This document shows, piece by piece, positions 28,516-38,043 of a stretch of DNA of 64,000 bases. Under the pieces are notes generated by a model. It did no database searches. It worked only from the letters and a program-made list of their open reading frames with translations, and was not told the DNA's origin. The stretch spans positions 1 through 64,000 of the forward strand of contig NZ_FYEE01000001.1 of NCBI RefSeq assembly GCF_900187645.1, in the 5' to 3' direction. The position numbers and the translations under genes are program-made. How positions within the stretch are numbered: the first letter of the stretch is position 1; every line of letters starts with the position of its first letter. The DNA comes from Pseudomonas sp. Irchel 3E20 (lineage in GTDB: Bacteria; Pseudomonadota; Gammaproteobacteria; Pseudomonadales; Pseudomonadaceae).

Positions 28516-30489
28516 GTGAACACGGAAAATCATTCCCAGACGGCCGCGTTTCTTTGGTCTATTGCCGATCTGCTGCGCGGTGACTTCAAACAATCCCAAT
28601 ACGGGCGCATCATCCTGCCGTTCACGTTGTTGCGGCGGATGGAGTGCGTGCTCGCCCCGACCAAGAATGAGGTGATTAAGCAGACCTTCGCTCAGGAAGG
28701 CCGCCCCGATACCGTTCGCGAGCTGATTCTGCTGCGCGCTGCTGACCAGCAGTTCTTCAACGCCTCGCCGCTGACCCTCGGCACGCTGTCCGACACCCAG
28801 ACGGTCGATGACCTGATGCGCTACGTGCAGGCGTTCAGCAAGGACGCCCGCGAGATCTTCGAGCATTTCCACTTTGAGGATTTCGTTCAGCAGTTGGCGA
28901 GTGCCAATTTGCTGTATCAGGTGGTGCAGCGGTTTGCGGCCACGGATCTGAGCCCCGAGGTCATCAGCAACTTCGGCATGGGCATCATCTTTGAAGAACT
29001 GATCCGCAAGTTTGCGGAAAGCTCCAACGAAACCGCCGGGGAACACTTCACCCCGCGTGACATCGTGCACCTGACCACCTCGCTGGTGATTACCGACCAG
29101 GAACATAAGCTCGCGCCCAACAGCATCGTCACCCTCTACGATCCAACCGCCGGCACCGGTGGCTTTCTGTCCGAGGGTGATGAGTACATTCAGTCCATCA
29201 GCGAGAAAGTCAGCGTGTCGCTGCACGGCCAGGAGCTCAACCCCGAGTCCTACGCCATCTGCAAGGCAGACATGCTGATAAAAGGCCAGGACGTGGCCAG
29301 TATCAAGCTCGGCAACACCCTGTCCAACGACCAACTGGCCCACCACCGCTTCGACTATATGCTCAGCAACCCGCCCTTCGGCGTGGAATGGAAGAAGGTG
29401 CAAAAGCAGATCACCGACGAGCACAGCCACAAGGGCTTCGACGGTCGCTTTGGCCCCGGCCTGCCGCGCGTGTCTGACGGTTCGCTGCTGTTCCTCCTGC
29501 ACTTGGTCAGCAAAATGCGTGCCCCGCGCGACGGTGGCTCACGCATCGGCATCATCCTTAATGGCTCGCCGCTGTTTACCGGCGGCGCGGGTTCGGGCGA
29601 GTCGGAGATTCGCCGCTACCTGCTGCAAAACGACCTGGTCGAAGCCATCGTCGCGCTGCCGACCGACATGTTTTACAACACCGGCATCGCCACCTATGTG
29701 TGGATCCTCAGCAACAAGAAAACCGCCGTACGCCAGGGCAAGGTGCAACTGATCGACGGCAGCCAGCACTACGCCAAAATGCGCAAATCGTTGGGCAGCA
29801 AACGCCAGTACATCACCGAAGATCAAGTCAACGAGTTGGTACGCCTGTATGGCCGCTTCGAGCACAGTGCGCAGAGCAAAATATTCCCCATCGATGCCTT
29901 CGGCTACCGCCGCATCACCGTCGAGCGCCCACTGCGCCTGAACTTCCAAACCAGCGCTGAACGCCTTGGCAAGGTGATGGAAGAAAAAGCCCTGCAAAAG
30001 CTCGACAGCACCGCCCAGCAGCAACTGATGGCCGCCCTGCAAGCCATGGACGCCAGCCTGCACCGCAACCGCGAACAGTTCACCAAGCTACTGAAAAAAG
30101 CCCTCAACGCGCACGGCGTGAGCCTGAGCGCGCCGGAGCTAAAAGCCCTGCTCAATGCCCTGAGCGAGCGCGACCCCGAGGCGGATATCTGCACCACCAA
30201 GGGCCAGCCGGAAGCGGACGCCAGCCTGCGCGACAACGAGAACGTGCCGCTGGGCGAATCGGTGTACGACTACTTCCAGCGCGAAGTCATCCCCCATGTG
30301 CCGGATGCCTGGATCGACGAAAGCAAAACCGATGCGCGGGATGGCGAAGTGGGCATCGTTGGTTTTGATATTCCCTTTAACCGGCACTTTTATGTGTTCC
30401 AGCCACCGCGCCCGTTGGCGGAGATTGACCGTGACTTGAAAGCCTGCACCGACCGCATCAAGCAGATGATTGAGGGGCTGTCTGCATGA
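28516..30489 (+). CDS. hsdM: Type I restriction-modification system, methyltransferase subunit HsdM (system 1)
   Basis: N6-adenine methyltransferase subunit. The 657-residue protein has an N-terminal HsdM_N helical domain (FLWSIADLLRGDFKQSQYG), the AdoMet-binding motif DPTAGTGGF at 209-217, and the catalytic NPPFG at 285-289. The start is GTG 28516 with AGGAG 7 bases upstream. The hsdS ATG overlaps its stop (ATGA). Longer than the usual HsdM of about 500-540 residues because of a C-terminal helical extension (residues 480-657). Works with HsdS to methylate, and with HsdR to restrict, a bipartite site. Confidence 0.95.
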   Translation: MNTENHSQTAAFLWSIADLLRGDFKQSQYGRIILPFTLLRRMECVLAPTKNEVIKQTFAQEGRPDTVRELILLRAADQQFFNASPLTLGTLSDTQTVDDLMRYVQAFSKDAREIFEHFHFEDFVQQLASANLLYQVVQRFAATDLSPEVISNFGMGIIFEELIRKFAESSNETAGEHFTPRDIVHLTTSLVITDQEHKLAPNSIVTLYDPTAGTGGFLSEGDEYIQSISEKVSVSLHGQELNPESYAICKADMLIKGQDVASIKLGNTLSNDQLAHHRFDYMLSNPPFGVEWKKVQKQITDEHSHKGFDGRFGPGLPRVSDGSLLFLLHLVSKMRAPRDGGSRIGIILNGSPLFTGGAGSGESEIRRYLLQNDLVEAIVALPTDMFYNTGIATYVWILSNKKTAVRQGKVQLIDGSQHYAKMRKSLGSKRQYITEDQVNELVRLYGRFEHSAQSKIFPIDAFGYRRITVERPLRLNFQTSAERLGKVMEEKALQKLDSTAQQQLMAALQAMDASLHRNREQFTKLLKKALNAHGVSLSAPELKALLNALSERDPEADICTTKGQPEADASLRDNENVPLGESVYDYFQREVIPHVPDAWIDESKTDARDGEVGIVGFDIPFNRHFYVFQPPRPLAEIDRDLKACTDRIKQMIEGLSA

Positions 30490-31877
30490 GCTTTCCTAGC
30501 TACCCGGCATACAAGGATTCTGGCGTTGAGTGGCTGGGCGACGTGCCGCAGAGTTGGTCGGTTCATTCACTTAAACGTACGGTGGATGGGTGCGTAAACG
30601 GTTTGTGGGGCGATGAGCCCGATGGCGAGAATGATATTGCGGTCATCCGAGTTGCCGACTTCGAGCGATCTTTTTCGACTGTTGGGCTCGATAAGCTGAC
30701 CTATAGAAGTATCACGCCTAAGGAAAGACAGTCGCGACTTATCAAATCAGGTGATTTGCTGATCGAGAAGTCTGGGGGCGGAGAAAAAACGCTGGTTGGC
30801 TGTGTTGTTTTGTTCACGCATGGGTTTGACGCCATTACTTCAAACTTCGTGGCGAGAATGCGACCGCTCCCGGAGTTCGATAGCCAGTTTCTTTGTTATG
30901 CCTTCGGGAATCTTTACCACGGCCGTGTTAACTACCCTTCGGTCAAGCAGGTTACTGGTATCCAGAATCTTGATGCTGAGTCCTACTTGCAGGAGCGGTT
31001 TTGCTTTCCTGCGCGAGTCGAACAAACCCAAATCGCTCGCTTCCTCGACCACGAAACCGCCCGCATCGACGCGCTGATCGAAGAGCAGCAGCGCCTGATC
31101 GAACTGCTTAAGGAAAAGCGCCAGGCTGTGATCTCCCATGCCGTTACCAAAGGTCTAGACCCCACGGTGCAGATGAAAGACTCCGGCGTGGAGTGGCTAG
31201 GTGAGGTACCGGCGCATTGGGAAGCAAATGCACTGAATAAACTCACAGTAAAAATCACCAATGGTTATGTTGGTCCGACACGGGATATTTTGGTTGAGAG
31301 TGGCGTTCCCTACGTTCAAGCCACCCATATAAAAAGAGGTGTTGTTAATTTTGATGACGCTTATTTCGTGACTCCTGAGTGGAGCATGAAAATGAGGAAG
31401 TCCATCTTGCAGGAAGGTGATGTTCTGATTGTTCAGACTGGCGCAGGCACAGGGGATGTTGGTGTCGTATCTTCAAGGGAGGTCGGCTACAACTGCCATG
31501 CGCTGATAATTTTGCAGGCTGAGAAAAATATGCTTTCTGGCGTATTTCTTGGCCAGGTATTGCAGTCGCGTTTCGGGCAGTCAGTTTTGTATTCGATCAG
31601 AACTGGCGGTATGCACCCGCACTTGAACTGTGGCGAGGTTAAGTTTGTAAAGATTCCAGTGCCTCCATTAAGTGAGCAGGAAGAAATATCAGACTTTGTT
31701 AAAACATTTTCTGAACAAGCGGAGACGCTAATTATCGAGGCGGGCGCAACAATGGATCTTCTGCAAGAGCGCCGCTCCGCCCTAATCTCCGCCGCAGTCA
31801 CCGGCAAAATCGACGTGCGCGGCTGGCAGCCACAGGTCAACGCGCCATCCCCCGAATTAGCAGAAGAGGCCGTGTAA
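30486..31877 (+). CDS. hsdS: Type I specificity subunit HsdS (system 1)
   Basis: 463 residues with two target-recognition domains, each opening with a DSGVEWLG-x-VP repeat (residues about 10 and 233), and two conserved helical spacers (IARFLDHETARIDALIEEQQ, then a second at the C-terminus with ALISAAVTGKIDVRGW). The two halves are internally repetitive, as expected. The recognition parts (about 15-175 and 245-405) have lower GC than hsdM and hsdR, typical of swapped domains. Start overlaps hsdM; its TAA shares one base with the hsdR ATG. Confidence 0.95.
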   Translation: MSFPSYPAYKDSGVEWLGDVPQSWSVHSLKRTVDGCVNGLWGDEPDGENDIAVIRVADFERSFSTVGLDKLTYRSITPKERQSRLIKSGDLLIEKSGGGEKTLVGCVVLFTHGFDAITSNFVARMRPLPEFDSQFLCYAFGNLYHGRVNYPSVKQVTGIQNLDAESYLQERFCFPARVEQTQIARFLDHETARIDALIEEQQRLIELLKEKRQAVISHAVTKGLDPTVQMKDSGVEWLGEVPAHWEANALNKLTVKITNGYVGPTRDILVESGVPYVQATHIKRGVVNFDDAYFVTPEWSMKMRKSILQEGDVLIVQTGAGTGDVGVVSSREVGYNCHALIILQAEKNMLSGVFLGQVLQSRFGQSVLYSIRTGGMHPHLNCGEVKFVKIPVPPLSEQEEISDFVKTFSEQAETLIIEAGATMDLLQERRSALISAAVTGKIDVRGWQPQVNAPSPELAEEAV

Positions 31878-34800
31878 TGGCGGACAGCAAGGAAGCGCAA
31901 TTCCAGCAGGACATCATCGACGCCCTGGCCGCCCAAGGCTGGCTAGTCGGCACCGCCTGCGGCTACGACCGGCGCACGGCGCTGTATACCGAAGATGTGC
32001 TGGGTTACTTCAAGGACGCCTGGCCAGAGCGTTGGGACAAGTTCGCCAAGGCCACCCCCAATGATCCGGATGGCGTGCTGGTGCAGAAGCTGGTGCGCGA
32101 GCTGGAGCAGAGCGGCACCCTGGATGTGCTGCGCCACGGCTTTAAGCTGCCGGCGGTAAAGATCGAGATGTGCAGCTTCCAGCCCGACCACGGGATGAAC
32201 CCGGACACCCTCAAACGCTACCAGTGCAACCGCCTGCGCGTGGTGCCGGAGGTGTCCTACTCGCCGCATGCGCGTGATGCCGCTAGCGGCGGGCAGAGCT
32301 ACAACCCACGGCTGGATCTGGTGCTGTTCGTCAACGGCATCCCCACCGCCACGCTGGAGTTGAAAAGCGAGTTCAAGCAGTCGGTGGAAAGTGCCAAGCG
32401 CCAGTACCGTTACGATCGCCCGGTAAAAGACCCGCTCACCCGCAAACCCGAGCCGCTGCTGACCTTCAAACGCGGTGCTCTGGTGCACTTTGCCGTGGGC
32501 CAGAACGAGGTGGCGATGACCACCAAGCTGGCGGGTAAAGACACATTCTTCCTGCCGTTCAACCTCGGCAGCGCGGAAGGCGGCGCGGGCAACCCGATGC
32601 CGGATGACGACAGCCAGTACGCCACCAGCTACCTGTGGCAACGCCTGATGCAACCGGATGCCTGGCTCAAGGTGCTGGGGCGCTTTCTGCACCTGGACAA
32701 GAAAACCAGCGAAGGCTTTGACGGCACGCCGGTGACCAAGGAAACGATGATCTTCCCGCGTTACCACCAGTGGGAAGTGGTCAATACGCTGATCGATACC
32801 ACCCGCGCCGAAGGGCCGGGCAAGCGTTATTTGATTCAGCACAGCGCGGGTTCAGGCAAGTCCAACTCCATCGCCTGGACCGCCCATCAATTGGCCTCGC
32901 TGTACGATGATGCCCGTCAGCGGCTATTCAACTCGGTGATCGTGGTCACCGACCGCACGGTGCTGGATAGCCAGTTGCAAAACACCATCTATCAGTTCGA
33001 GCACGCCCAAGGCGTGGTTAAACCGATCAGCCGGGATGTCGGTAACCAAAGCAAATCTGAGCAACTGGCCGAGGCGCTGGCTGAGCAGACGCGCATCATC
33101 ATCGTCACCATCCAGACCTTCCCGGCGCTGTTCGATGCGCTGGACAAGTACCCCAAGCTGGCCAGTGGGCGCTATGCGGTAATCGCCGACGAGGCGCATT
33201 CCTCGCAAACCGGATCGTCGGCCAGCAAGCTGAAGCAGATTCTCGGCAGTGATGCCCGCGAGGCTGAGGAAATCAGCGCCGAAGAATTGTTGGACGCCGC
33301 CGTACAGGCGCGCCAACCCAATGAGCGCATCAGCTACTACGCCTTTACCGCCACGCCCAAAGCCAAGACTTTGGAACTGTTCGGCCGAGAGCCTGACCCC
33401 TCAATGCCACGTAGCGCCACGAACAAACCAGAGCCGTTTCACCTGTACTCCATGCGCCAGGCCATCGAAGAGGGTTTCATCCTCGATGTGCTGCGCAACT
33501 ACATCACCTACAGCACTGCCTGGAAAATCGCCCACCCCGATGGTGAAGACGATGAGGTGGACAGCAAGAAAGCGCGCATCAAGCTGGCGCGCTGGGTGCG
33601 TTTGCACCCCTACAACATCAACCAGAAGGTTGAGGTGATCGTCGAGCACTTCCGCGCCAACATCCGCGCCCTGCTCAATGGCCAGGCCAAGGCCATGGTC
33701 GTCACCAGCAGCCGCCAGGAAGCGGTGCGTTATCAGTTGGCTGTCAAGGCTTATGTGCAGCAGATGGGGTACAGCGATGTGCACCCGCTGGTGGCGTTCT
33801 CCGGCAGCGTCTTGCCGGATGAAGTGATACCCCAAGAGGTGACGGAAAACAGTAGCCTGCTCAACGCCGGCCTTAATGGCCGCGACCTGGCGCAGGCCTT
33901 CGATACCCAGGATTTCAACGTGATGATCGCGGCCAACAAGTACCAGACCGGCTTCGATCAGCCCAAGCTGTGCGCCATGTACGTGGACAAGAAGCTGCAA
34001 GGTGTGGACTGCGTGCAAACGCTGTCGCGTTTGAACCGTACCTTTGGTGACAGCAAGGAAACCTTCATCCTCGACTTCTTCAACCAGCCGCAGGACATTC
34101 TCGATGCCTTTTTGCCGTACTACACCAAAGCCGAGCTGACTGACGTGACCGACCCGCAGATCATCTATGACCTGCACAAGAAGCTGGATGCCGAGGGCAT
34201 CTATCACTGGCAGGAGGTCGAAGCGTTTGCCATGGCCTTCTTCGACTCCAAGGCGCAAGCCAGCAAACTCAGTTATTACTGCGCGCCGGCCAAGGAGCGC
34301 TTTGCCACGCGTTACACCTTCTCATTGGAGGCACGCCAACACGCGCTGGATTACAAACGCACTGCCCAAGCTAATGGCAATAGCGCTGGCTTGAAAAAAG
34401 CCGAGCATGCGCTCAAAGAGGCTGGCGAGCAGGTTGACCAGCTCGACCTGTTCCGCAAAAACCTACAAAGCTTTGTGCGCCTGTATGAGTTTCTTTCGCA
34501 GATCGTGCCTTATGAGGATCGCGAACTGGAGCAGTTGTGCGTGTACGCCAAGCATCTGCACCCGTTGCTGCGCGTGGATCGCCTGCTACAAGACGATGTG
34601 GATGTGGGCGAGTTGCAACTGAGCCACTACCGCCTGAGCAAACGCGCCGAACACCAACTGCGCTTGAGCGAGGAAGCAGGTCAATACACCCTCAAGCCCG
34701 GCAGCGATGTGGGCAGCGGTAAGCCCCATGATCCGGAGAAGAAGCGCCTGTCGGAAATCATCGAAGCGCTGAACGATATTTTCGGTGCCGAAACGCAAGA

Positions 34801-35077
34801 TGACGATCAACTTCATTTTGCTACTGGCATCACTCAGCGTCTTTTGCGGCAGGATGACTTGATGGCGCAGGTGAATGCTCACTCGGTGGAGCAAGTGATG
34901 CACGGCCTGTTACCCAAGCGCGTGCTGGACACTGTATTGGACGCCATGACTGACCACGAGAAACTCTCGTTGGAAGTGCTGGATAACGAAACGAAGAGCC
35001 GGGCGTTTGCGCTGGTGATTTGGAAGATGCTGAAGACGGCGGCGGGCCTCGAAGAGAGCGGCTCGCTCTGCATCTAA
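31877..35077 (+). CDS. hsdR: Type I restriction endonuclease subunit HsdR (system 1)
   Basis: The DNA translocase-endonuclease subunit, 1066 residues. The N-terminal nuclease has LDLVLFVNG, then ATLELKSEF with Glu161 and Lys163 of the PD-ExK site. The SF2 motor has Walker A HSAGSGKS at 322-329, the DEAH motif ADEAHSSQTG, and VQTLSRLNRTFG late in the second RecA fold. Length and motifs fit the larger HsdR group (EcoR124-like), unlike system 2 in this window. It closes the operon hsdM-hsdS-hsdR, with mrr-like gene 26 bases downstream. Confidence 0.95.
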   Translation: MADSKEAQFQQDIIDALAAQGWLVGTACGYDRRTALYTEDVLGYFKDAWPERWDKFAKATPNDPDGVLVQKLVRELEQSGTLDVLRHGFKLPAVKIEMCSFQPDHGMNPDTLKRYQCNRLRVVPEVSYSPHARDAASGGQSYNPRLDLVLFVNGIPTATLELKSEFKQSVESAKRQYRYDRPVKDPLTRKPEPLLTFKRGALVHFAVGQNEVAMTTKLAGKDTFFLPFNLGSAEGGAGNPMPDDDSQYATSYLWQRLMQPDAWLKVLGRFLHLDKKTSEGFDGTPVTKETMIFPRYHQWEVVNTLIDTTRAEGPGKRYLIQHSAGSGKSNSIAWTAHQLASLYDDARQRLFNSVIVVTDRTVLDSQLQNTIYQFEHAQGVVKPISRDVGNQSKSEQLAEALAEQTRIIIVTIQTFPALFDALDKYPKLASGRYAVIADEAHSSQTGSSASKLKQILGSDAREAEEISAEELLDAAVQARQPNERISYYAFTATPKAKTLELFGREPDPSMPRSATNKPEPFHLYSMRQAIEEGFILDVLRNYITYSTAWKIAHPDGEDDEVDSKKARIKLARWVRLHPYNINQKVEVIVEHFRANIRALLNGQAKAMVVTSSRQEAVRYQLAVKAYVQQMGYSDVHPLVAFSGSVLPDEVIPQEVTENSSLLNAGLNGRDLAQAFDTQDFNVMIAANKYQTGFDQPKLCAMYVDKKLQGVDCVQTLSRLNRTFGDSKETFILDFFNQPQDILDAFLPYYTKAELTDVTDPQIIYDLHKKLDAEGIYHWQEVEAFAMAFFDSKAQASKLSYYCAPAKERFATRYTFSLEARQHALDYKRTAQANGNSAGLKKAEHALKEAGEQVDQLDLFRKNLQSFVRLYEFLSQIVPYEDRELEQLCVYAKHLHPLLRVDRLLQDDVDVGELQLSHYRLSKRAEHQLRLSEEAGQYTLKPGSDVGSGKPHDPEKKRLSEIIEALNDIFGAETQDDDQLHFATGITQRLLRQDDLMAQVNAHSVEQVMHGLLPKRVLDTVLDAMTDHEKLSLEVLDNETKSRAFALVIWKMLKTAAGLEESGSLCI

Positions 35078-35102
35078 GCGGAAACAAGGTTAGGGAGTAA
35101 CG

Positions 35103-36014
35103 ATTGCAATTCCGGATTTTCAAAGCGTGATGCGGCCGGTGCTGGCTGCCGTGCAGAACGGTGCGCCGCTGCCGCTCAATGAGTTGCGCGAGCGGGTGGC
35201 CGATCAGTTCCAACTGAGCGAGGAAGAACGCAAGGAACGCCTACCCTCCGGCCATCAGACGATCATCAACAACCGTGTGGGCTGGGCTCGCACCTATTTG
35301 AACAAAGCGGGGCTGCTGTGCATTCCCACCAAGGGCATGGTGCAGATCACCCCGCGCGGCCTCGATGCCTTGGCCAATGCTCCGCAGCGCATCACGGTGG
35401 GCTGGTTGAAGCGCTTCCCCGAATTTGCGCACTTTCACACGGCGAAGCCGCAATCGGTCGATGCTCCCGCCGTGCTGAGCGCCGACATGGCCCAAACCAC
35501 ACCGGACGAGCAGTTGGCCGAGGCGCATCAGGCGCTGGTGCAGTCCCTCGCAGACGAGCTACTGGCACACGTGCTAGCAGCCCCATCCAGTTTTTTTGAA
35601 CAGTTAGTGGTCGATCTGATGATCGCCATGGGTTATGGCGGCTCACGCAGGGAGGCCGGCAAAGCGACCCAGGCGACCAACGATGATGGGATCGACGGCA
35701 TCATCAAAGAAGACAGACTCGGCCTCGACGTGATCTACCTGCAGGCCAAGCGCTGGACCTACACGGTGCATCGTCCGGAGATCGACAAGTTTATCGGCGC
35801 ACTGACCCGCCAGCGTGCACGCAAGGGCGTATTCATCACCACCTCGGAGTTCTCCGACGGCGCCCGCACCGCAGCGCTGGGGCTGGATATCAAAGTGGTA
35901 CTGATTGACGGCGTTGAACTGGCGCAACTGATGGTGGAGAACAACCTGGGCGTGAGCGTTAAACAGGTGTACGAAGTGAAACAGCTCGACAGTGATTACT
36001 TCGCGCAGGAGTGA
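35103..36014 (+). CDS. mrr: Mrr-like type IV restriction endonuclease, probable ATT start
   Basis: A 303-residue protein with an N-terminal winged-helix Mrr_N domain (TIINNRVGWARTYLNKAGLL) and a C-terminal Mrr catalytic domain: GYGGSRREAGKAT, DDGIDGIIKEDRLGLDVIYL, QAKRW (the D...QxK nuclease core), then GVFITTSEFSDGAR. Family members cut DNA with foreign methylation. Homologues begin with a sequence like MAIPDFQS. Here that stretch is read from ATT 35103, with AGGGAG 5 bases upstream, while the first ordinary start codons are GTG 35127 and ATG 35130 with no good ribosome site. Either ATT is used or the native ATG has mutated and expression is weak. Confidence 0.88.
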   Translation: MAIPDFQSVMRPVLAAVQNGAPLPLNELRERVADQFQLSEEERKERLPSGHQTIINNRVGWARTYLNKAGLLCIPTKGMVQITPRGLDALANAPQRITVGWLKRFPEFAHFHTAKPQSVDAPAVLSADMAQTTPDEQLAEAHQALVQSLADELLAHVLAAPSSFFEQLVVDLMIAMGYGGSRREAGKATQATNDDGIDGIIKEDRLGLDVIYLQAKRWTYTVHRPEIDKFIGALTRQRARKGVFITTSEFSDGARTAALGLDIKVVLIDGVELAQLMVENNLGVSVKQVYEVKQLDSDYFAQE

Positions 36015-36180
36015 TGTGCCGTGCTGCTGTTTGCCTACGCCATAAAACTGGCAGGTTTCGATGAGCGCTAAGTGCCTGATTATATGGTTTGTTTAGTTTT
36101 GTTGAGGGAATTAAAGAATCATCTGTAAGTAACTTCTTTAAATGACTTTATTGTTGGATTTCTATGAAAGTTTCCGCGCC

Positions 36181-36280
36181 CACGTATTTCCGATGAGCGT
36201 ACTTAAGGAGTTAAACTGGCGGCCTGAGTTTATCGTTCCTCGGCAAGGCCAGAACCCATCAACCACCTGCGGGCATTAAC
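36181..36280. repeat. Direct repeat, left copy (partner at 43419)
   Basis: Starts with cacgtatttccgatgagcg, contains a ctggcg-cctga block and ends with gccag, catcaaccacc and gcatt. The same order of blocks occurs at 43419-43520 in the same orientation. The copies are clearly related but diverged. The rest of the 36015-36452 gap holds nothing I recognise. Confidence 0.75.
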
Positions 36281-36452
36281 GGGTGTTGGTCGGAGCAGCA
36301 CTGATAAGGTAGTGCTCTCCTTGGAAAACCGTTCAGGGTGCTCTGCGTATGCTTCCGATTTGTTACCCTGCGGTTCTTCCTGTTTTCACAGCCGTATGGA
36401 AAACTGTGCGCTCTGCGCCTCTCACTTTTTGTCTGTTTTGTTGGGACTGCCG

Positions 36453-37253
36453 ATGGACATCATGGATACCAAGCAAGAAAACCTCCTCGAAAAATTACTC
36501 AGGCTGGCGACAGATGAACCGGCCCATCGACCTGACTTTTTCAGGGCTCTGTTGAATTCCACTATCTACGTCGTTGGCACTGCCGGCACTGGCGAAGGTC
36601 AAGTTCACCTCGAGGCGAATAGCAACATCAGTATCGCGCAATGGCAAAAGCCTGACGGCTCTGTGGTTATCCCGTTTTTTTCTTCGCTGCAAGCACTACA
36701 AAGATGCATAGATAGCGAAGACTCCTACTTGGAGATCTCGGCCAGATCGTTTTTTGAAGTCACACTGGGCACCCCTCTTTTCCTCAATCCAAAGTCTCCC
36801 TGCGGGAAAGCGTTTTCCCCCCAGGAAGTACGCCTTCTGCTCTCCGGCGAGATTGGCCAAAAGCCGGTACCGCACACGGTCGAAACAGACACCCAAGTGC
36901 TGCTCGGACAGCCGTCGCAATATCCGTCGAAGATGGTCAACTCGCTCACACAATTGTTCGCCAAACATCGCAACGTAAAGCGTGCGTTCCTGGCGTTGAT
37001 GCACGAACCATCGTCTGGTCAAAATCCTCATCTGGTTATTGGTATTGAAGCGGACGGAGATATTGAACGGGTCATGCGCGAAGCCGGCACCGTTGCCGGG
37101 GATGCCGTTTCGGCTGGCGAACCCGTTGACCTCTGTCACGTTCACGAAGGGGAACCAGGCCTTAGCGATTACTTCCTCAAGCAAACCGCACCCTTCTATG
37201 AACGAAAGCCGGCACGCGGGCTGAGTTCATTGTTTGGCTTTGGCAAAGAGTGA
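36453..37253 (+). CDS. SseB-like protein (enhanced serine sensitivity family)
   Basis: 266 residues. The N-terminal SseB domain is visible (LLRLATDEPAHRPDFFRALL, then VVIPFFSSLQALQRCI and FLNPKSPCGKAFSPQEVRLLL), and the C-terminal SseB_C region has VKRAFLALM and LVIGIEADGD. SseB proteins are poorly understood and often occur near secretion or mobile regions. Start ATG 36453 (MDIMDTKQEN) was chosen since the family sequence begins there; the frame is open to 36312, and ATG 36462 is possible. No strong ribosome site. It lies between the two restriction systems, flanked by a repeat and an integrase fragment. Confidence 0.85.
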   Translation: MDIMDTKQENLLEKLLRLATDEPAHRPDFFRALLNSTIYVVGTAGTGEGQVHLEANSNISIAQWQKPDGSVVIPFFSSLQALQRCIDSEDSYLEISARSFFEVTLGTPLFLNPKSPCGKAFSPQEVRLLLSGEIGQKPVPHTVETDTQVLLGQPSQYPSKMVNSLTQLFAKHRNVKRAFLALMHEPSSGQNPHLVIGIEADGDIERVMREAGTVAGDAVSAGEPVDLCHVHEGEPGLSDYFLKQTAPFYERKPARGLSSLFGFGKE

Positions 37254-37344
37254 TAGAGATCAACACCGTGCTAACTGCCGAGCATGCCTGTGAAGTCGTG
37301 CCTGGCCTGTTTGGCGGCGTCATGAGCGATGGAATCTTGGCCGT

Positions 37345-37568
37345 CGGCTGAACACAAGCGTCATCGCGCTGGCGCCGAGCATCCCGCAAGCCAGCCTCGG
37401 GATAAACGCTAAGAGCCAGGTGTTTTTCCTTTCCCAGAAAGCAGTACTTCAAGCGCCAGTAACGGCCTGCGTTGGGATGCACTTCCAGGTACAAGCTCTG
37501 TTCGTCATACAGCCATAGGGCTTGTCCTGAGGCTTTGCGTTGCGGCAGTTGGTGTCTTTCAGGGGCAT
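37345..37568 (-). pseudogene. N-terminal fragment of a P4-type tyrosine integrase, frameshifted
   Basis: The start MPLKDTNCRNAKPQDKPY matches the DUF4102 N-terminus of P4-like integrases. After PY the reading frame must shift to recover LYDEQSLYLEVHPNAGRYW and then LKYCFLGKEKHLALSVYPEA; the expected AAG codon is reduced to GG. Similarity stops after DARRQRDDA, and the catalytic domain is missing. So this is a dead integrase, read leftwards. Its upstream side faces the second hsd cassette and a degenerate tmRNA-like sequence at 37741. Confidence 0.85.
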
Positions 37569-37674
37569 TGGGGGCACATCGCTCTCCGAGCGAGCTGATG
37601 AGCGTTTTATGCCCCCATATATGCCCTCGTCAACCGTGGGATGCCCTGGCATCAGGTGGGAAAACGCGGGCAAG

Positions 37675-37717
37675 AAAAAAGCCATAAGGCTTTGATTTCT
37701 CTAGGCTTTACGGCTTT
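37675..37717. terminator. Imperfect hairpin, possible bidirectional terminator
   Basis: Left arm aaaagccataaggct and right arm aggctttacggctttt pair with a few mismatches around a short loop, with A-rich and T-rich flanks. It lies upstream of the integrase fragment and ahead of the second hsd operon. Confidence 0.5.
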
Positions 37718-37740
37718 TCTGGGTCTTTCTGGGAAGGCAA

Positions 37741-37764
37741 AATGGGCCGGGGTCGTTTGAACGT
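37741..37764 (-). other. Degenerate tmRNA-3'-end-like attachment remnant
   Basis: The sequence aaaatgggccggggtcgtttgaac resembles, on the reverse strand, the end of a Pseudomonas tmRNA or tRNA (gttcaaa...ggctccacca) with a 4-base loss and changes in the C-run. It lies where a P4-type integrase next to it would place its att site. A cleaner match is at 43320-43339. Low certainty taken alone. Confidence 0.4.
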
Positions 37765-38043
37765 GATCAATAGCTCATTGATATATAGTGTTTTATTTGT
37801 TAGGTGAAGGTCTTGGCATACAAGCTTAACGCTGCTGGGCTGTTTGATAATCACTGACTAGGGCCGCATTTAAATTAATTTTATGCACGTTGGTGCCGAG
37901 GAGTGGGTTCCATGCGGAGCGGGAAGTTTGGGTAAGTAAATCTACATACAAGAGGTCTATCCGCATGCATCTGCATACTCAAAACCGCATAATGATGGGC
38001 TGTATACCTTCCAGCCGCGCCACCTTCAGGGACAGAACCCCTC

